A stretch of 64,000 nt of DNA, taken from NCBI GenBank assembly GCA_019400425.1, contig JAFREE010000009.1, positions 186,001 to 250,000 of the forward strand, read 5' to 3'. A model generated the notes under the pieces. The model ran no database searches, was not told where the DNA came from, and worked only from the letters and a program-made list of their open reading frames with translations. How positions within the stretch are numbered: position 1 is the first letter of the stretch; each line of letters starts with the position of its first letter. This stretch comes from Hymenochaete sp. R1 (Eukaryota > Basidiomycota > Agaricomycetes > Hymenochaetales > Hymenochaetaceae). Both the position numbers and the translations under genes were made by a program. Shown one piece after another: positions 48,694 through 60,472 of this stretch.

Positions 48694-50372
48694 ATGGACA
48701 CGACTACGCCCAGCCCCGAGGTTATAATGGAAGAGGACATACAAATGTACTACGAAATGCAGCTTTGGAACTACTTTTGTGGTGCGCTTCGACATGTCAC
48801 TATCTTCCTCCTCTGATATCTCTCTTCAGTCTCAGCACTCGTGATATTTGTTTATGATTCGAGTTTGTACTCTTAGCTCGATGTTACAACTCGATGGTGA
48901 TCAATATTTTTGCCAGTGCTCATGTTTAAAGCCGAAATGGCGCATATATGGGTGAGTAAACTACAGTATGACATCGTTCTTCAGCTCACTTGTATGTCAG
49001 ACAGCCGAATTCACGTCCGGAAAAGTCATATATTTCACGGTAGGTACCTATTTCGAAATAAACTTTAAGCCTGCTGAACTTCCTTTTCAAGCTTAAATGT
49101 TTTACGCTTCTTTACGCGTTGTGAGTAGTATGCTTTCTTAAACTCAACTCTAAATCATTTGAATTTTATAGGTTTTTTAATTCTGGTGGGCATTATCACG
49201 CCGAGTTTCGTCTCTATTCTACTGACATCATGTAAAAGTGTTGCTTATGAAAAATGCATCGGAAACAGTGAGCTGTAGCTCGTTCACGCTGATGTTTTCA
49301 CCCTAACTGACGTCCTTGCCCAGGCGTGTGTAATTCCTTACAGTCACCTGCGCGTATGACTAAGAATCATCGTTCCGCAGATGTAATGACTACGTTGCAA
49401 AGTCTGTGGGGATGTGCTGATTTATAAATAGGTTTGGCCTGGTCGCGCTTCACATGGGTAGCTTCCGCAATAGTCGCGCTTATCTCAAACGGTAAGTTCC
49501 AGATAACCCGTCCCGCCAGCCAGCTATAGTCTCTGATGTTCAATAGGGTCATTGCAGCTCCGCATCTACGCCTTGTACAATAAAAGCAAACCTATGATGA
49601 TCCTTCTCACCGGCAGTTTTTTTGTCTTATTTGTTTCAATGACCGCTATGCTAATCGTTATATTGCGTAAAGAAAAAGGTGTGTTACTTTTGACATTGAA
49701 CCTAAGGTCACTCATTATTATTCTCGTCGGCATCCAGCTGGGACACAGAGCGTTCTTGTGCTTGGGAATGTGTGCGTGCCTCTAGAGTTGTCGGGGGCTC
49801 TCAAAACTTTCTTTGTTCCTTTATGTCTTCATTGCATGTTTCTTTTGGGCCTTACTCTCAAAAAAGCGACGGAATTGTCGAAAGTAGGACCTTTGAGAGG
49901 TAGGGTTGGTGGATTGTCAAATCTTTTGATCAAGGACTCGGCGCTGTATCTCGTTATGTGAGTGAACACTTTTATTTCTAATAGTAATTGGTTTGTGGGA
50001 CTAATACGAAGAGAAGAACTTTCACCGGCTACCTCGTCAGCCAGATTATTTGGATAGTAAATGGCGTGAGTCCTCGTGGTTCCTGTTGTTGCTTCCGATA
50101 CATAACTGGTTATCAAGGTCAAATACTTCTTAATACCGATGGAGTTCCAAGTCGTCCTTGCGAGTATTATGACATTGCGACTTCTACTCAACGTGAGAGC
50201 GCAAGTTGCTCAAGTACTCAACGGGGATTACTCAAGAAACTTCAACGGGGCATCCATTCCAATCACGTTTCGCCCGAATAGCGACTTCGACGACCAATTT
50301 CCGCTTCCCAATGGGCCGTCGTTTGAGAATTGGAGAATGAAAGACTCGAATTGTACGTCTTTCCCTCTCTAA
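48694..50372 (+). CDS. Multi-pass membrane protein, DUF6533-like
   Basis: Starts MDTTTPSPEVIMEEDIQ; short exons then join as MQLWNYFCVSALVIFVYDSMLMFKAEMAHIW and TAEFTSGKVIYFT, the DUF6533 block with its E-x-x-x-IW and following GK turn. Further segments: FLILVGIITPSFVSILLTS, AWSRFTWVASAIVALISN, QLRIYALYNKSKPMMILLTGS followed by FFVLFVSMTAMLIVILRK, ALKTFFVPLCLHCMFLLGLTLKKA, and a final VKYFLIPMEFQVVLASIMTLRLLLNVR. The hydrophilic tail ends at the TAA around 50370-50372. About seven membrane helices. Function unknown. Exons are 40-200 nt with very short introns, so borders are approximate. Confidence 0.7.
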
Positions 50373-50970
50373 GACCACTCGATCTTCTATTATCTCATGC
50401 GTGTCTTAGCTCAGCGTCATAACCTAAAAGCATACTAGCATCGTTCGTCTGATTTCCTACGTTATATTAAGACAGGCAACCAGAATTTCATCTACTTGCC
50501 ACTCTTATGTATTTAATATTTATGAATTCCAGGCCATGAAAGCCAAGTCCCCCAGCCAAAAGCGCGAACATTGACTTGAGAAGTCAAGCTATTAGATTGC
50601 AAAGTCGGAGATTGCCGATCAAACGGATCAGAAGCGAAGAACCGGTCTCAGAAACGTCCATGCCCGTCTCCGGAAACCTCGTCGCTCTCTTTCAAAGTTT
50701 CATCCGCAGCGCACGCACATAGCATGGCTTCCATCCGGCCTTATCGTCTATCCCTCCATCATTTCAAAGCAATATCAGATCAGCAGTCCATCTTTTCGCT
50801 CGGAACTTCTGTTCAAAGGATCGCAAACACCTTCATCATGGTGGAAGACTCATCATACTCGTTCTGTCATCTCAGCTAGCTATTCGTCGTCCCCCCCCCC
50901 CCCCCCCAAGGACGTGTTAGCGACCATTACTCGCCACTCGATTCCTCATTTGACTGTTCCAAGGGCCAAA
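50373..50970. other. Intergenic, with a run of 17 C at 50891-50907
   Basis: Promoter space of the second MFS gene. The C homopolymer lies 63 bases before its start codon, within the presumed leader; its length is prone to sequencing error. Confidence 0.5.
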
Positions 50971-53179
50971 ATGAATGCACAAAGTCTCAGTGCTGATGCA
51001 GATTACCCGAAACGCGACCTTCGTTTCTGGATGTGTATAGTCTGCATCACTGTTGCATCTTTTCTGGTCGCTTTGGACTTAGTGGGTGCTTCTTCAAGTA
51101 TCGCAGTAGGGCTTTGAACATTGATTCGTTTGCCAGACTGGCATCATCGTTGCTCTTCCAACTATCGTGAAAGAGTTGCACGGCCAGGAGTTCGAATGGG
51201 TCGGATCAGCCTTTGCACTAGCTGCAACTGCGTTTCTGCCTTTCACTGGCGCATTGGCTCGAGTGCGTACTTCTTCAGGATTTCTCTTCTCTAAACCGGA
51301 AGTAATCTCTTTTGCTTAGGTATGGGGTCGACGCCCAACTCTGCTCCTTCAACTATTTCTCTTCGCATTGGGAAGTGCGCTGTGTGGAGCATCGACGGAC
51401 ATTAACTTCCTCATTGGTGCTAGAGGTACTACGTCTTAAGTTCATCGTGGAGAATACATTAATCTGTGCCATGCAGTCGTTCAAGGTATTGGTGCGGGAG
51501 GCTTCTCTGCGATGGCCCAAATAGTTGTGTCCGACCTGGTCCCCCTCCATGAACGAGGGATTTTCAATGCGTTTCTTGCTCTGTTGAGTCCATCGCTTGT
51601 ATCATCCACGGCGCACGCAGCTCATCACCTTTCTCTGTCAGCGCATACTTCGTTTCGGCGGGAATATCTCCTCCTGTAGCTGGTGTACTTGCACAAGAAG
51701 GCCAATGGCGTTGGTTCTTTTGTGAGTAGTTTCTTCCCTTTTATTTTCGCTCTGAACTCAATCGCGATTGAACAGACATGAATTTACCTTTTTGTGCAAT
51801 CTGTGCTGCAATTACGGTTCTTTTCATAAACATCCGTGCTCCTCTAGGAACGTTTAAGGAGAAGATTCTCAGCTTAGACTGGGTGTGAGTAGTCTCTTCT
51901 GGCTTCATGTCATGTATTGCTTGACATACTATTCACTTACAGCGGCAATTTCCTTGTGATTGCCAGCTCTGCCTCAGTCATCATTGCCATGACTTGGGGA
52001 GGCATAGAATATTCATGGTACGTTTCACTGCCTTTTTTGATCATTTTGCTAAAAGAAGCTTCGTTATAGGAGTTCTCCAAACGTCCTCACACCTCTTGTC
52101 CTCGGTCTCGTTGGTATGGTCGCATTTGTCATTTACGACAAGCACATTCCCGAATCACCCTTGGTACGTCGCGAAGCCTCCTACTGAGTCGCATGCTTGT
52201 TTATCTCTGCGGCCGCATCCACATAGCTCCCGTTCACAGTTCTATCGAATACGGAAGCCATCAGTGGATATCTCCAAGCTTTCTTTGGAAATGTCTACAT
52301 GACTATTCTTTACTGTATGTCCTTGACAGCGCCATATGATGAAATATTGAAGAGATTGATGCCCTCGATATCCAGATTTCTTGCCGATGTACTTTCAAGC
52401 CTGTCGAGGCCTGTCTCCGATTCGGTCCGGAGTGCTATGTCTCCCTTCCGGCTTAATCACCATGCCACCGGGCATCATCTCGGGTCTGCTTGTCGCGAAA
52501 ACCGGCAAGTACAGGCTTCAGCTATGGATAGCCTGGGCCTTCCTCATCCTTAGCGGCGGGCTGTACTCGACTATCTCGGCGGATTCCAGTGATATGGTGT
52601 CGATTGGCTTTCAGGTTCTGAGTTCCATTGGGTTGGGCATCGTATTGACCTGTGCCGTCTTCCCCATCCTCGCGCCCATCTCGACTGATCACAACCCGCC
52701 CGCTCTTGCCTTCTTCATGTTCATCCGTTTCTTTGCCCAGGTTGGTTTTTTCCCCTCTTAAATGGTATTCAGGCATTCCTCTGACAGGAAGGATCAATAT
52801 TTAGAGCTTTGGCGTTTCTATCGGTGGTTCTGTGCTCCAAAACCAACTGAAACATCGGCTTCCGGACACGTTTGTCTCGGAATTCTCAGGAGGAACGGCA
52901 GTAGCCTATTCGATTATTCCCGTGATCCCGTCCTTGGAGGAGCCGTTTAGAACACAAGTCCGAGTCGCATTCGCGGAAAGCGTTCGCTGCGTTTGGTATG
53001 TTTTGATTGGGCTCGCGGGTATCGGGATGCTGTGTAGTTTTATGTTGAAGGGTTTGAGCCTCAAGAAAAATGAAGTCGGGAGTCCTTCAGGGGCTGAGAC
53101 GGATATTGTCTTGCAGGAATCCACTGGCCAGTCAAGCGCAAGCGTGGACCAAAGCAAGGAGAAGATTCCTGACGTGTAA
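50971..53179 (+). CDS. MFS transporter, DHA2-type multidrug exporter-like (copy 2)
   Basis: About nine exons join in frame with canonical sites. The sequence runs parallel to copy 1: YPKRDLRFWMCIVCITVASFLVALDL, TGIIVALPTIVKELHGQEFEWVGSAFAL, RVWGRRPTLLLQLFLFALGSALCGA, WRWFFYMNLPFCAICAAITVLF, NFLVIASSASVIIAMTWGG, LPMYFQACRGLSPIRSGV, LPSGLITMPPGIISGLL, GLGIVLTCAVFPILAP, SFGVSIGGSVLQNQL and GIGMLCSFMLKGLSLKK. It ends at TAA 53177-53179. About 14 membrane helices. Intron positions match copy 1, so the pair arose by duplication of the genomic gene, not by retrotransposition. The divergence in cytosolic loops is moderate. Substrate unknown; export of a product of neighbouring enzymes is a guess. Confidence 0.87.
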
Positions 53180-53565
53180 CGTTCACGAATAAATCGTCTC
53201 ACTCCGAGTTCAGGCTCACATTATTGACAAAAGTGAAAATTTATGCATTGTACCATATAGATGTCTTTTCATAGCGTCCTCGTATAATTCTCTTACCGAA
53301 CTATCTTCAAGTCTTGCAAAATGATGAAACACAGGCAGATCTTATTGGTGTTACTAATATGTGCCTCTTGTCTCATACTTTTTATGTGGTGATCCGTAGA
53401 AAAGATAGTCAATCTTCGCACAGATGAGACAACGCAAGCCAAGTACACAAAACGAACATTCGGATTACTTTCGAAATCGAATGCCAATCTACAGTAAGGC
53501 ACATACAACATCAAGAATACCAATAAAAATTTAACCCAAAGAGAAAATTCTAATCTAAAGAATGT
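53180..53565. other. Intergenic, between convergent genes
   Basis: No coding frame supported. Confidence 0.5.
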
Positions 53566-55627
53566 CTAATCGAACAGAATGCGTAGGAAAAAGTCTATGA
53601 GTTTCAAGATCAGAGCTAATACGAAACCGACGACGTGGCTAATCCTCGTATTCTCCAGGAACTCGAAGAAGTAGCAGGGCAGTAGGTTGGTGTGAGGTTC
53701 ATCAGCGCAAGTGATGTCGAACGGCGGGGCGACATTGAGGTGCTCCGATACGGCCCGTAGAGCAGACGTGAAGCCATCTTCGTGGAAACCATATCTGAGA
53801 TACGCGCCCGTGTAAGAAATCCCGCGTCTGTTTTGGATCTTATGTATCTCGGATTGAGCTTCGACTCCCTGTTAGAAGTAGAATAATGTAAATACTAGAG
53901 AAACACGCTCGAATCGTAGAGGATGGCCCACCGAAATGTCAAGAACAGGATGATCGAAATTCCAACGGCCGATGACGGTGCCCTCCCTTGGTTCGAATGG
54001 TGGGTTGATCGTAACGAAGATAGGTCCATACCTATTTTGATCAATATGTTGAAGATCATTGCTCCAAACTACAAGCCTCTATCAGTTAACTTGACGTAGA
54101 TGAAACAGGGAAAGATTGAATTACATGTCCTGTTCGGTGATGTTAGAGTTGCGAAGGGACTGTTCGAAAAGATAAATAACTTACACAGAAACTTGACTAT
54201 CTATGGCTTTGACTTTGTCCGAGCCATCCAGAACGGAGTTAGAGTAGTAGTTCCAAGCTGACCATGCTCCCTTATTCTTCGGCATAAACTATAGATATTG
54301 TTAATCCGTCGATGAAGGTACAATGAGGTCAAGTAAAGTCGACCTACATCGCTGTCAACATGCAACACAGATTCATTACTCGCCCAATGGAACTTGCTTA
54401 AGATGCGGTGCTCTTCGGAGGTGATGTTGCCTTTCTCAAGCATGCGTAGAATGACGTCGGAGTGACAACCGGAGATGACATGGTCAAACTGGTCCACAAC
54501 TCCGTTCTCCGTCTCCAGCTCTACCTTCCCTGATGGTAACGTCTCAATGCGAGTTACTTTCGTTGAAAGATGAATGCGCTCTTTATCGAAGTCTTGCAAG
54601 GCCTTCGCAATATAATGTTTGCTGAGAAGATGCCGTCAACTTTAGTATGAGCATACCGAACTTCGATTGCGCACCTTCCATCCTTGATACTAAGCCAAGT
54701 AGGTCTACCGCTCATTTGTAGCATGTGATGATTATGCATAAATTGAATCTGATGCGCACGGGTGAGATTAAAAGTGACGAGCGGGATTATCGGCTTACCA
54801 GAGTTCGTGTCGGGAAATCCATCGCACAAACGTTGGGAGGCGTGCTCCACACAGCAGCAGTTAACGGCTGATCAAGCCGATAAGACTTAGTAAGGATGTC
54901 GAAGAATTTAAAAAAAATGATACACACGATAAGGTAGTCATCACGAAACTGAGTCGAGTATCCGTGATGCTCTAGGTACTCGCCAATGGTTGTCTGAACG
55001 GAACCTTCCTTGTCTAAGAGCATTTTGCGCGCGCACGCATTAAACCTAAAGATATCGTAGAGAAGGCGCCACATGCGGGGATCCAAAATCCTGGACCTTT
55101 GGCAGAAGAACGTGAAGAAATCATCGCTGGCCCACTCGAAAGCGCCATCATTTCGGGAAACGCTGAATGACATGGGCGCTTCGACAGTTTGGATGCCCAG
55201 GTGATCCAGAAATCGCATAAAATTCGGATACGTGACGCGATTGACGACGAGCTGATTCAGGGGATAAGCACAGTGCGGGGAAAGAGTGATTGAAAAACGC
55301 TTGTTCACTCACGAAGGCGCTGTCGATTAATCGATTAGGCGTTGCAATGCCATCAGAGGGGTACTTTGGACACAAGGCAAAGGAACACTCACGTATCTAC
55401 GCCAGCGGTATCTTCCTTCGTCTTTCCGACGTCAACGGTATTTGCATGACCCCCAAGGCGAGAGTCCGATTCGAAAATGTGAACTTCATGGTCGCTGTAG
55501 TTGTTCAGCAGCTTTAAATATATTCAATTTTTTCAGTCCAACCATTCACTGAAGCACTAGAGGAATAACGACGAACCCATGCAGAACCAATACCGGAGAT
55601 CCCGGCTCCTACAACTGCGATTCTCAT
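53566..55627 (-). CDS. FAD-dependent oxidoreductase, COG2907 / amine-oxidase-like
   Basis: Minus-strand exons from ATG at 55625-55627 to TAG at 53566-53568. The start reads MRIAVVGAGISGIGSAWLL, a Rossmann dinucleotide loop, then VHIFESDSRLGGHANTVDV with the acidic residue and second Gly motif of FAD enzymes. Further blocks: VNRVTYPNFMRFLDHLGI, PLTAAVWSTPPNVCAMDFP, MLQMSGRPTWLSIKDG, FDHVISGCHSDVILRML, HWASNESVLHVDSD, WNYYSNS and GISYTGAYLRYGFHEDG. These match the predicted flavin-containing oxidoreductases that in many genomes accompany cyclopropane fatty acid synthase and DUF1365 genes; neither partner is seen here. The C-terminus has a hydrophobic segment (VVGFVLALILKLIDFFL) that could anchor it to a membrane. 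Confidence 0.82.
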
Positions 55628-57246
55628 GGCGAGTAGAGTCGGCAACTGGGAGGGAGAAAGTACCAGGGCATTTCATAAATATTACAATGCCCCTCAAATA
55701 CTTTTTGCTCTTGCCTCTGATGGAGAAAGAGTCTTAGCGCGTTACTAGCCGATGCAAGTCAAAGCGCAGCCGGGAAATCACGTAAATGAGCCTCTAGTTA
55801 ATCCCGAGACATGTTGTGTAGTGGTGCAAGAGCTGTACCAAGTTGACTTATCTCCGGAGGCGTCGGTACTGCACTGGTAATACTGGATTGCCAGTTTACC
55901 AAGCTTCTGATGATCCGTTTGACAATGACCGTTTAGGACATCAAGACCGGTCCTAGGTGGCCGCTGCGGAACGACGTCTTCCAGCTAGTAGTGATAAGAA
56001 ATTTCGGTAGTCTTCCGATCATTGATGATGATACAAATGATGGAATCACAAACACGCGGTTGGCGCAGATGCGACGTGTATGAGTTGAGCCACAAGGCAC
56101 CAAAGATCGGAGACGAAGCCGCACGGACGTTCGAAGAAGAACGTTAACGTTAAGTCGAGGAGACCGACCAGGCGCTGAGACAACGTTACTTCCTTGAAAA
56201 CCCACGTGATGACCTTCTTGATGGAAACTCTGCTGTCGTCCGTAAATCTAGAATGAGGACTCGGACTGGATAGATAGATTAACAGTTGGATTGGGCGGGT
56301 TTGCAGATTGTTTGAACTCTGATTGGATGAGAATTTCTTCTTCCTCGTCTTTTCCCCGTCGAAGTCGTACGGGTGTTTTATTGGCAGCTTCGATACGCTG
56401 AAGAGTATATCCATGACAGTACACGACATGCGTGCGATCCGGAAACCATTCGGATCCAGTTTCGGGAGAGTCGAAGATAATCTAGAAGGATAGTGAGGGC
56501 ACCACGCATCCTACAGGCCGTGGTTGAGCTGCTTCCTACGGAGAGTGTACTACGAATGTCTGAATACATTGCAAACTTGAGGGGATTAGACATTCTTGTG
56601 CTTCGGTTATCGTGGATTTCGGGCTTCTCTTATTTCGCAACCGAGTGCAATGGTCACTGTATGCGTATGATTAGGACTTTTGAATCGACGGAATAATCCA
56701 TGGCACGCTGAATCGGTCATATTAGCAACAGGTAATCTAGTCGGGATAAAAAAAGCACGCACACCCACAAACATAACGTTCCGTCGTCCTCATGTCATTT
56801 CGCCAATATTAAGAGCGTAAAAAATGCTTAAAAGGAGAAGTAGGGAAGAATTACAACGGATACAATCCCTCCGTAGCATGAAACCTTTGAATGGGACAGG
56901 CCGACAGCCTTGAAGACAGTACCGTAGAGACGCGTCTCAGGCTGTAGGCAGCACCTCCAGCTTAGATGAATATTCAGAGACTTCCTGCGACAACATTCTA
57001 GATGCGAGAATGAGGCAAAAGCGCGCTCGGAAGATACTTCGGGGTAAAATGGGTTATCAAGATACGAGTCAGTGCTAGTGGGAAAAGGAGAGGCAGAAGA
57101 GGGCAGAAGTCTGAGAAGAGAAGAAACTTCTAACCGTGAGAAAAGCAACACGTGCTCCGCTGCGGTCCGAACAGAGAAAGTCGTCAACGTCTCTCAGGAC
57201 CAATGAATATCCACAGGAAGGCATCTGCCGAAAATCGAGGTCTGGG
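55628..57246. other. Intergenic region
   Basis: No supported gene. A short plus-strand frame at 56493-56696 has a Leu-rich look (ELLPTESVLRMSEYIANLRGLDILVLR) but no start context, exons or domain to support it. Confidence 0.4.
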
Positions 57247-57550
57247 GTGGACCTCAACCGGCCGGGCCGGGTGTCCGGAGGTGGACCACAAGTAAGTGAC
57301 CTCACCTACCATATATAGTAATTTTACGCTCTCACGGTCACATGACTGCTTCGAACCGGTCATTCACCCTAGGTCGAAGTGTAGACGGCCGAGAGGGTGG
57401 ACCTTTGACAAGACATCTCGGCCGTCAAGGCCTCTGAGGGTGGACCTTAGGTCCGGACCTTGGGCACTTTGCCGGCTCCGTGGGTGGACCTTTTGCAGAT
57501 GCCTCCTTCCTAAAAAGGAAGGAGGAAAGTGGACCTTTGCAGATGCCTCT
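57247..57550. repeat. GTGGACC-rich patch with hairpin
   Basis: GTGGACC occurs at 57247, 57281, 57397, 57440, 57484 and 57529, all in the same orientation. The last two lie in a direct repeat of GGACCTTT(T)GCAGATGCCTC (57486-57505 and 57531-57549). Between them is a perfect inverted repeat, CCTCCTTCCT / AGGAAGGAGG with a 4-A loop (57502-57525). The patch lies 330-630 bases before the kinase-like gene. Confidence 0.75.
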
Positions 57551-57880
57551 CTGAGGATATTCACTGGTCCTCGTCTCTCTTAAGCTTCGACTTGGTCTCC
57601 TTTCTCTCTCCTTTCTTCTATCTTTCTGTTAATTTCGGCGTCGGTTGCTCATCCCATTCACACACTATACCAAAGTTTCGGCGTGAATTGGTATCGATAA
57701 AGGTAGAAGATCAGCTGTTCAACGAGCGCCTCTTTATCAGCTTCATCTAAACGCCCACAAGCGTGAGTCTCAGGCTGCCTGAGCCCACGAAGGATATTCG
57801 ATTCCCATAAAATGTGAACCTGATGCCACAAGTTGACATTTGAGCCACTCGACGCTTCCTTCATCTCCCCTCCTCCTGCC

Positions 57881-60282
57881 ATGTCCAACCAACGCGATGA
57901 TGAAGACAACCCACCAGAGCTTATCGACTCGCCAAAATTCATCCAAGACCTTGAGCGTCCGACGACAGTCGCTCCCTATCCGTTCGTTTATCGCCAACTC
58001 ACATATCCCAAACTCCCTTGGAACGTCGATTTTGAGGTCTTCCGGAAGATAGATAAGACATGGAAAGCATTTGCTCGTGACTTCATGTGCAATCAAGAGC
58101 TGGTTCACAAGTCTCTTCGTCCGAAGAGATTCGTTTTTCAACCTTGGCCACGAGACCCGAATGGAAAGCCTATCAGATACTTTCCGAGAGGGTGGGATAC
58201 AGGAAATGGTGAGTTTAACGACTTTTTTTTAAAATCAAAATTGATAGCTGAAGCCAATTAGGTTGCGAGGTCTGGGGTGCCACACTCTATGACTTTTTCT
58301 TCGTGGAACGTATGCCAGGCAAGACGGGTATTCCCATCACCGATCACCCCACAATGCTCACCATCAGTGCGTATTCATCTCAGCAAAAAAAATGCCAGCT
58401 GAAACTTACAATAAAAATAGCGAGCAGTAGCAAAATGGCTCGTTGGGCAAAAGAAAACAACGAGGAACGGTTTTGTGCAGAACAGATGAAACAAGCTGAG
58501 CAAGAGGATAAACCGTACCCAATTGATGTGTTTGATATTGGAAAGATGCTTGAAGCGCTCGAGCTGCAGGTCAGAAAAGGGGCGATCGGACGTAGTATGC
58601 TCATCGATAAATTGTCTAAGGAAAAGGTACGTTGTGTTCAACGCTGTTCGTTCATTTTCTGACGTTATACATAGAGAACTGAAACTCTTTCGCCGCCTTC
58701 GGCTTATCCGGACCCGTACCCCCTAGTCCCATTTAGCGCCCCGAGCCCGCGTCTTCAGAACCGCATTCACTTCGCACTCCTACCGCGAAGGCTCGTCGTA
58801 CATGATCCATGGAACATCCTCGCTATCATGTCTAGGTCCTCACGCGCAACGCGTCGTGAACCTAGACCTGGTCAGCCTCCGCCTCGTTACCGTTGGACGG
58901 ACAAATCTGACCTCGTTCGCGTCTACCAACTGAATCTGACGGAGGAAGGCGAAAGGAAGCGCGAGTTTGCCCGGAACGAGGGCGAGGAAGGGGATTTGGT
59001 ACCGGAAGGACACCTATACATTACACCGAAGCGTCGCATTGGTGAAGGCAACCACTCGTATGCGTATCAGGTCGAATGGGAGCTTCCACGTCCCTGCTTC
59101 GTCAAGTCTCATATTTGTTTTTCGTGCGCCGAAGATATATTGTTGGGACCAAAACTCGAACCTGGATCGGTCGCTGCCGCCAAGCAAGAAGCGGCTGAGG
59201 ATGCTGGGATTGTGAACGAGATGAAAGGAGAAAGGAAGACAAAGTTCAGGCTGACTGATACGGAGAGGCAGAAGTTATTCGAGGTATTCGTGAAGGAAGG
59301 AAGGCCGTTCGAAGAAGAGGATCGTAAATCACCACGATGGGATTTCTTCCGTCAACTACTCGCCCATCGGCCTTTCTACTGCAAGCATCCTCAAAAAAGT
59401 GTAGCAGACGTCCCGCCCACCCAGCGCGTTTCTGTCGTTGCCAAATTGTCTATCCCTGACGATGAGCACGGAGCTCATAGCGCTCACCTCCGGGCCGAGG
59501 CTGAGACGTATCAAGCATTCCCTGACAGCGTTTTCGAGCATTGGAATGGATACAACGTCGTCGAACCCTTGATGGAGCCAACACCAGTGGGCGCGGTTGC
59601 TCCCCAGTTTTATGGATTTTATGAACCGATGGAAGGGCAAGGTGACGAGTTTTTGTCTTCGATACTGTTGCTTGAGCATTGCGGTACGCGAGTGCGCCCT
59701 GAGGAAATGAACGTCGATGAAAGGTGTGTCTGCCTGTTTCTTTTTCAGTGCCCAAAATTTCAATGCGTCCTTAGAACGGAATGCGTCTCGCTCATTCGTC
59801 GACTGCATTTCGCGGGCTTTACGCATAACTCCATTGCTTCCCGAAACTTTGTCTCTCAGCACGGACCGCTGCAGTACCCTCCACACAAACGATCTGCAAA
59901 ACACGCTCGTTTCCGCATCCTCGATTTCGGACGGACGGAATCGTTGCAGGATTCCGTTGAGTCATATGCTTTCGCGCGCGGAAGAGGGGTGGGATTAGAG
60001 GAAGCGAAGAAAGAAAAGGAAAAAGGAAGGGAGCTGTTGGAGCGGAAAAGGAAGGAGTGGAAGGAAGGTGGGAAGAAGAGAGAGGAGGAAGAGGACGGGT
60101 TGTTATCGGAAAATGGGAAGCCGAGGCCGCGGTGGGCAGACGAAGAAGCAAAAAGGATCATGAGGACGGTGAGCGACGATGTTGCTGAGGCGATGTATAG
60201 GATGAATCTCGGTCCTGTGTATGATAGACCGCCCAGTCAAACATCATATGTTACCAGTTTTTCGTTACCAGGTTTGTTTTGA
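57881..60282 (+). CDS. Kinase-like protein lacking the catalytic Asp (predicted pseudokinase)
   Basis: Five exons (57881-58208, 58262-58366, 58421-58626, 58675-59723, 59775-60282) add up exactly to 731 aa. The N-terminal 300 aa are of unknown type. A kinase-like fold follows: RRIGEGNHSYAYQV in place of the Gly loop, VVAKLSI with the presumed ATP-site Lys, SILLLEHCGTRV as hinge, LHFAGFTHNSIASRNF in place of the HRDxxxxN loop (Asp replaced by Ser, Asn kept), and FRILDFGRTE with the DFG Asp. A Lys/Glu-rich helix (about residues 640-690) precedes the end. Similar Asp-less sequences occur widely in basidiomycetes. Loss of the base Asp predicts weak or no phosphotransfer. It is convergent with the PD-(D/E)XK-like gene, stop codons 80 bases apart. 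Confidence 0.82.
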
Positions 60283-60472
60283 ATAAATGTCAATTTCATT
60301 AATGAACAGCTACTGTGTTATTCAATTCTCTTAGACGTCAAAATACATTTATATATTATCCCTAGTGGGCATCACGAGCCTGCCAGTAGCTTTGCTTGAT
60401 CGTATTGAGACAATTAGTCAGATTCGAATGCGCAGACACCCCATCGAATCCATCCAAAACATAAAGAAGCTC
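59360..60472. repeat. Right arm of the inverted duplication (left arm 1-405)
   Basis: Covers the distal part of the kinase-like gene, the 79-base convergent spacer and the 3' end of the PD-(D/E)XK-like gene. The left arm has lost about 720 bases of it. Confidence 0.8.

Noticed and set aside
56493..56696. F-box/Leu-rich repeat gene
   Set aside because: Only one Leu-rich stretch of about 30 residues is present, with no F-box, neighbouring repeats or splice pattern.
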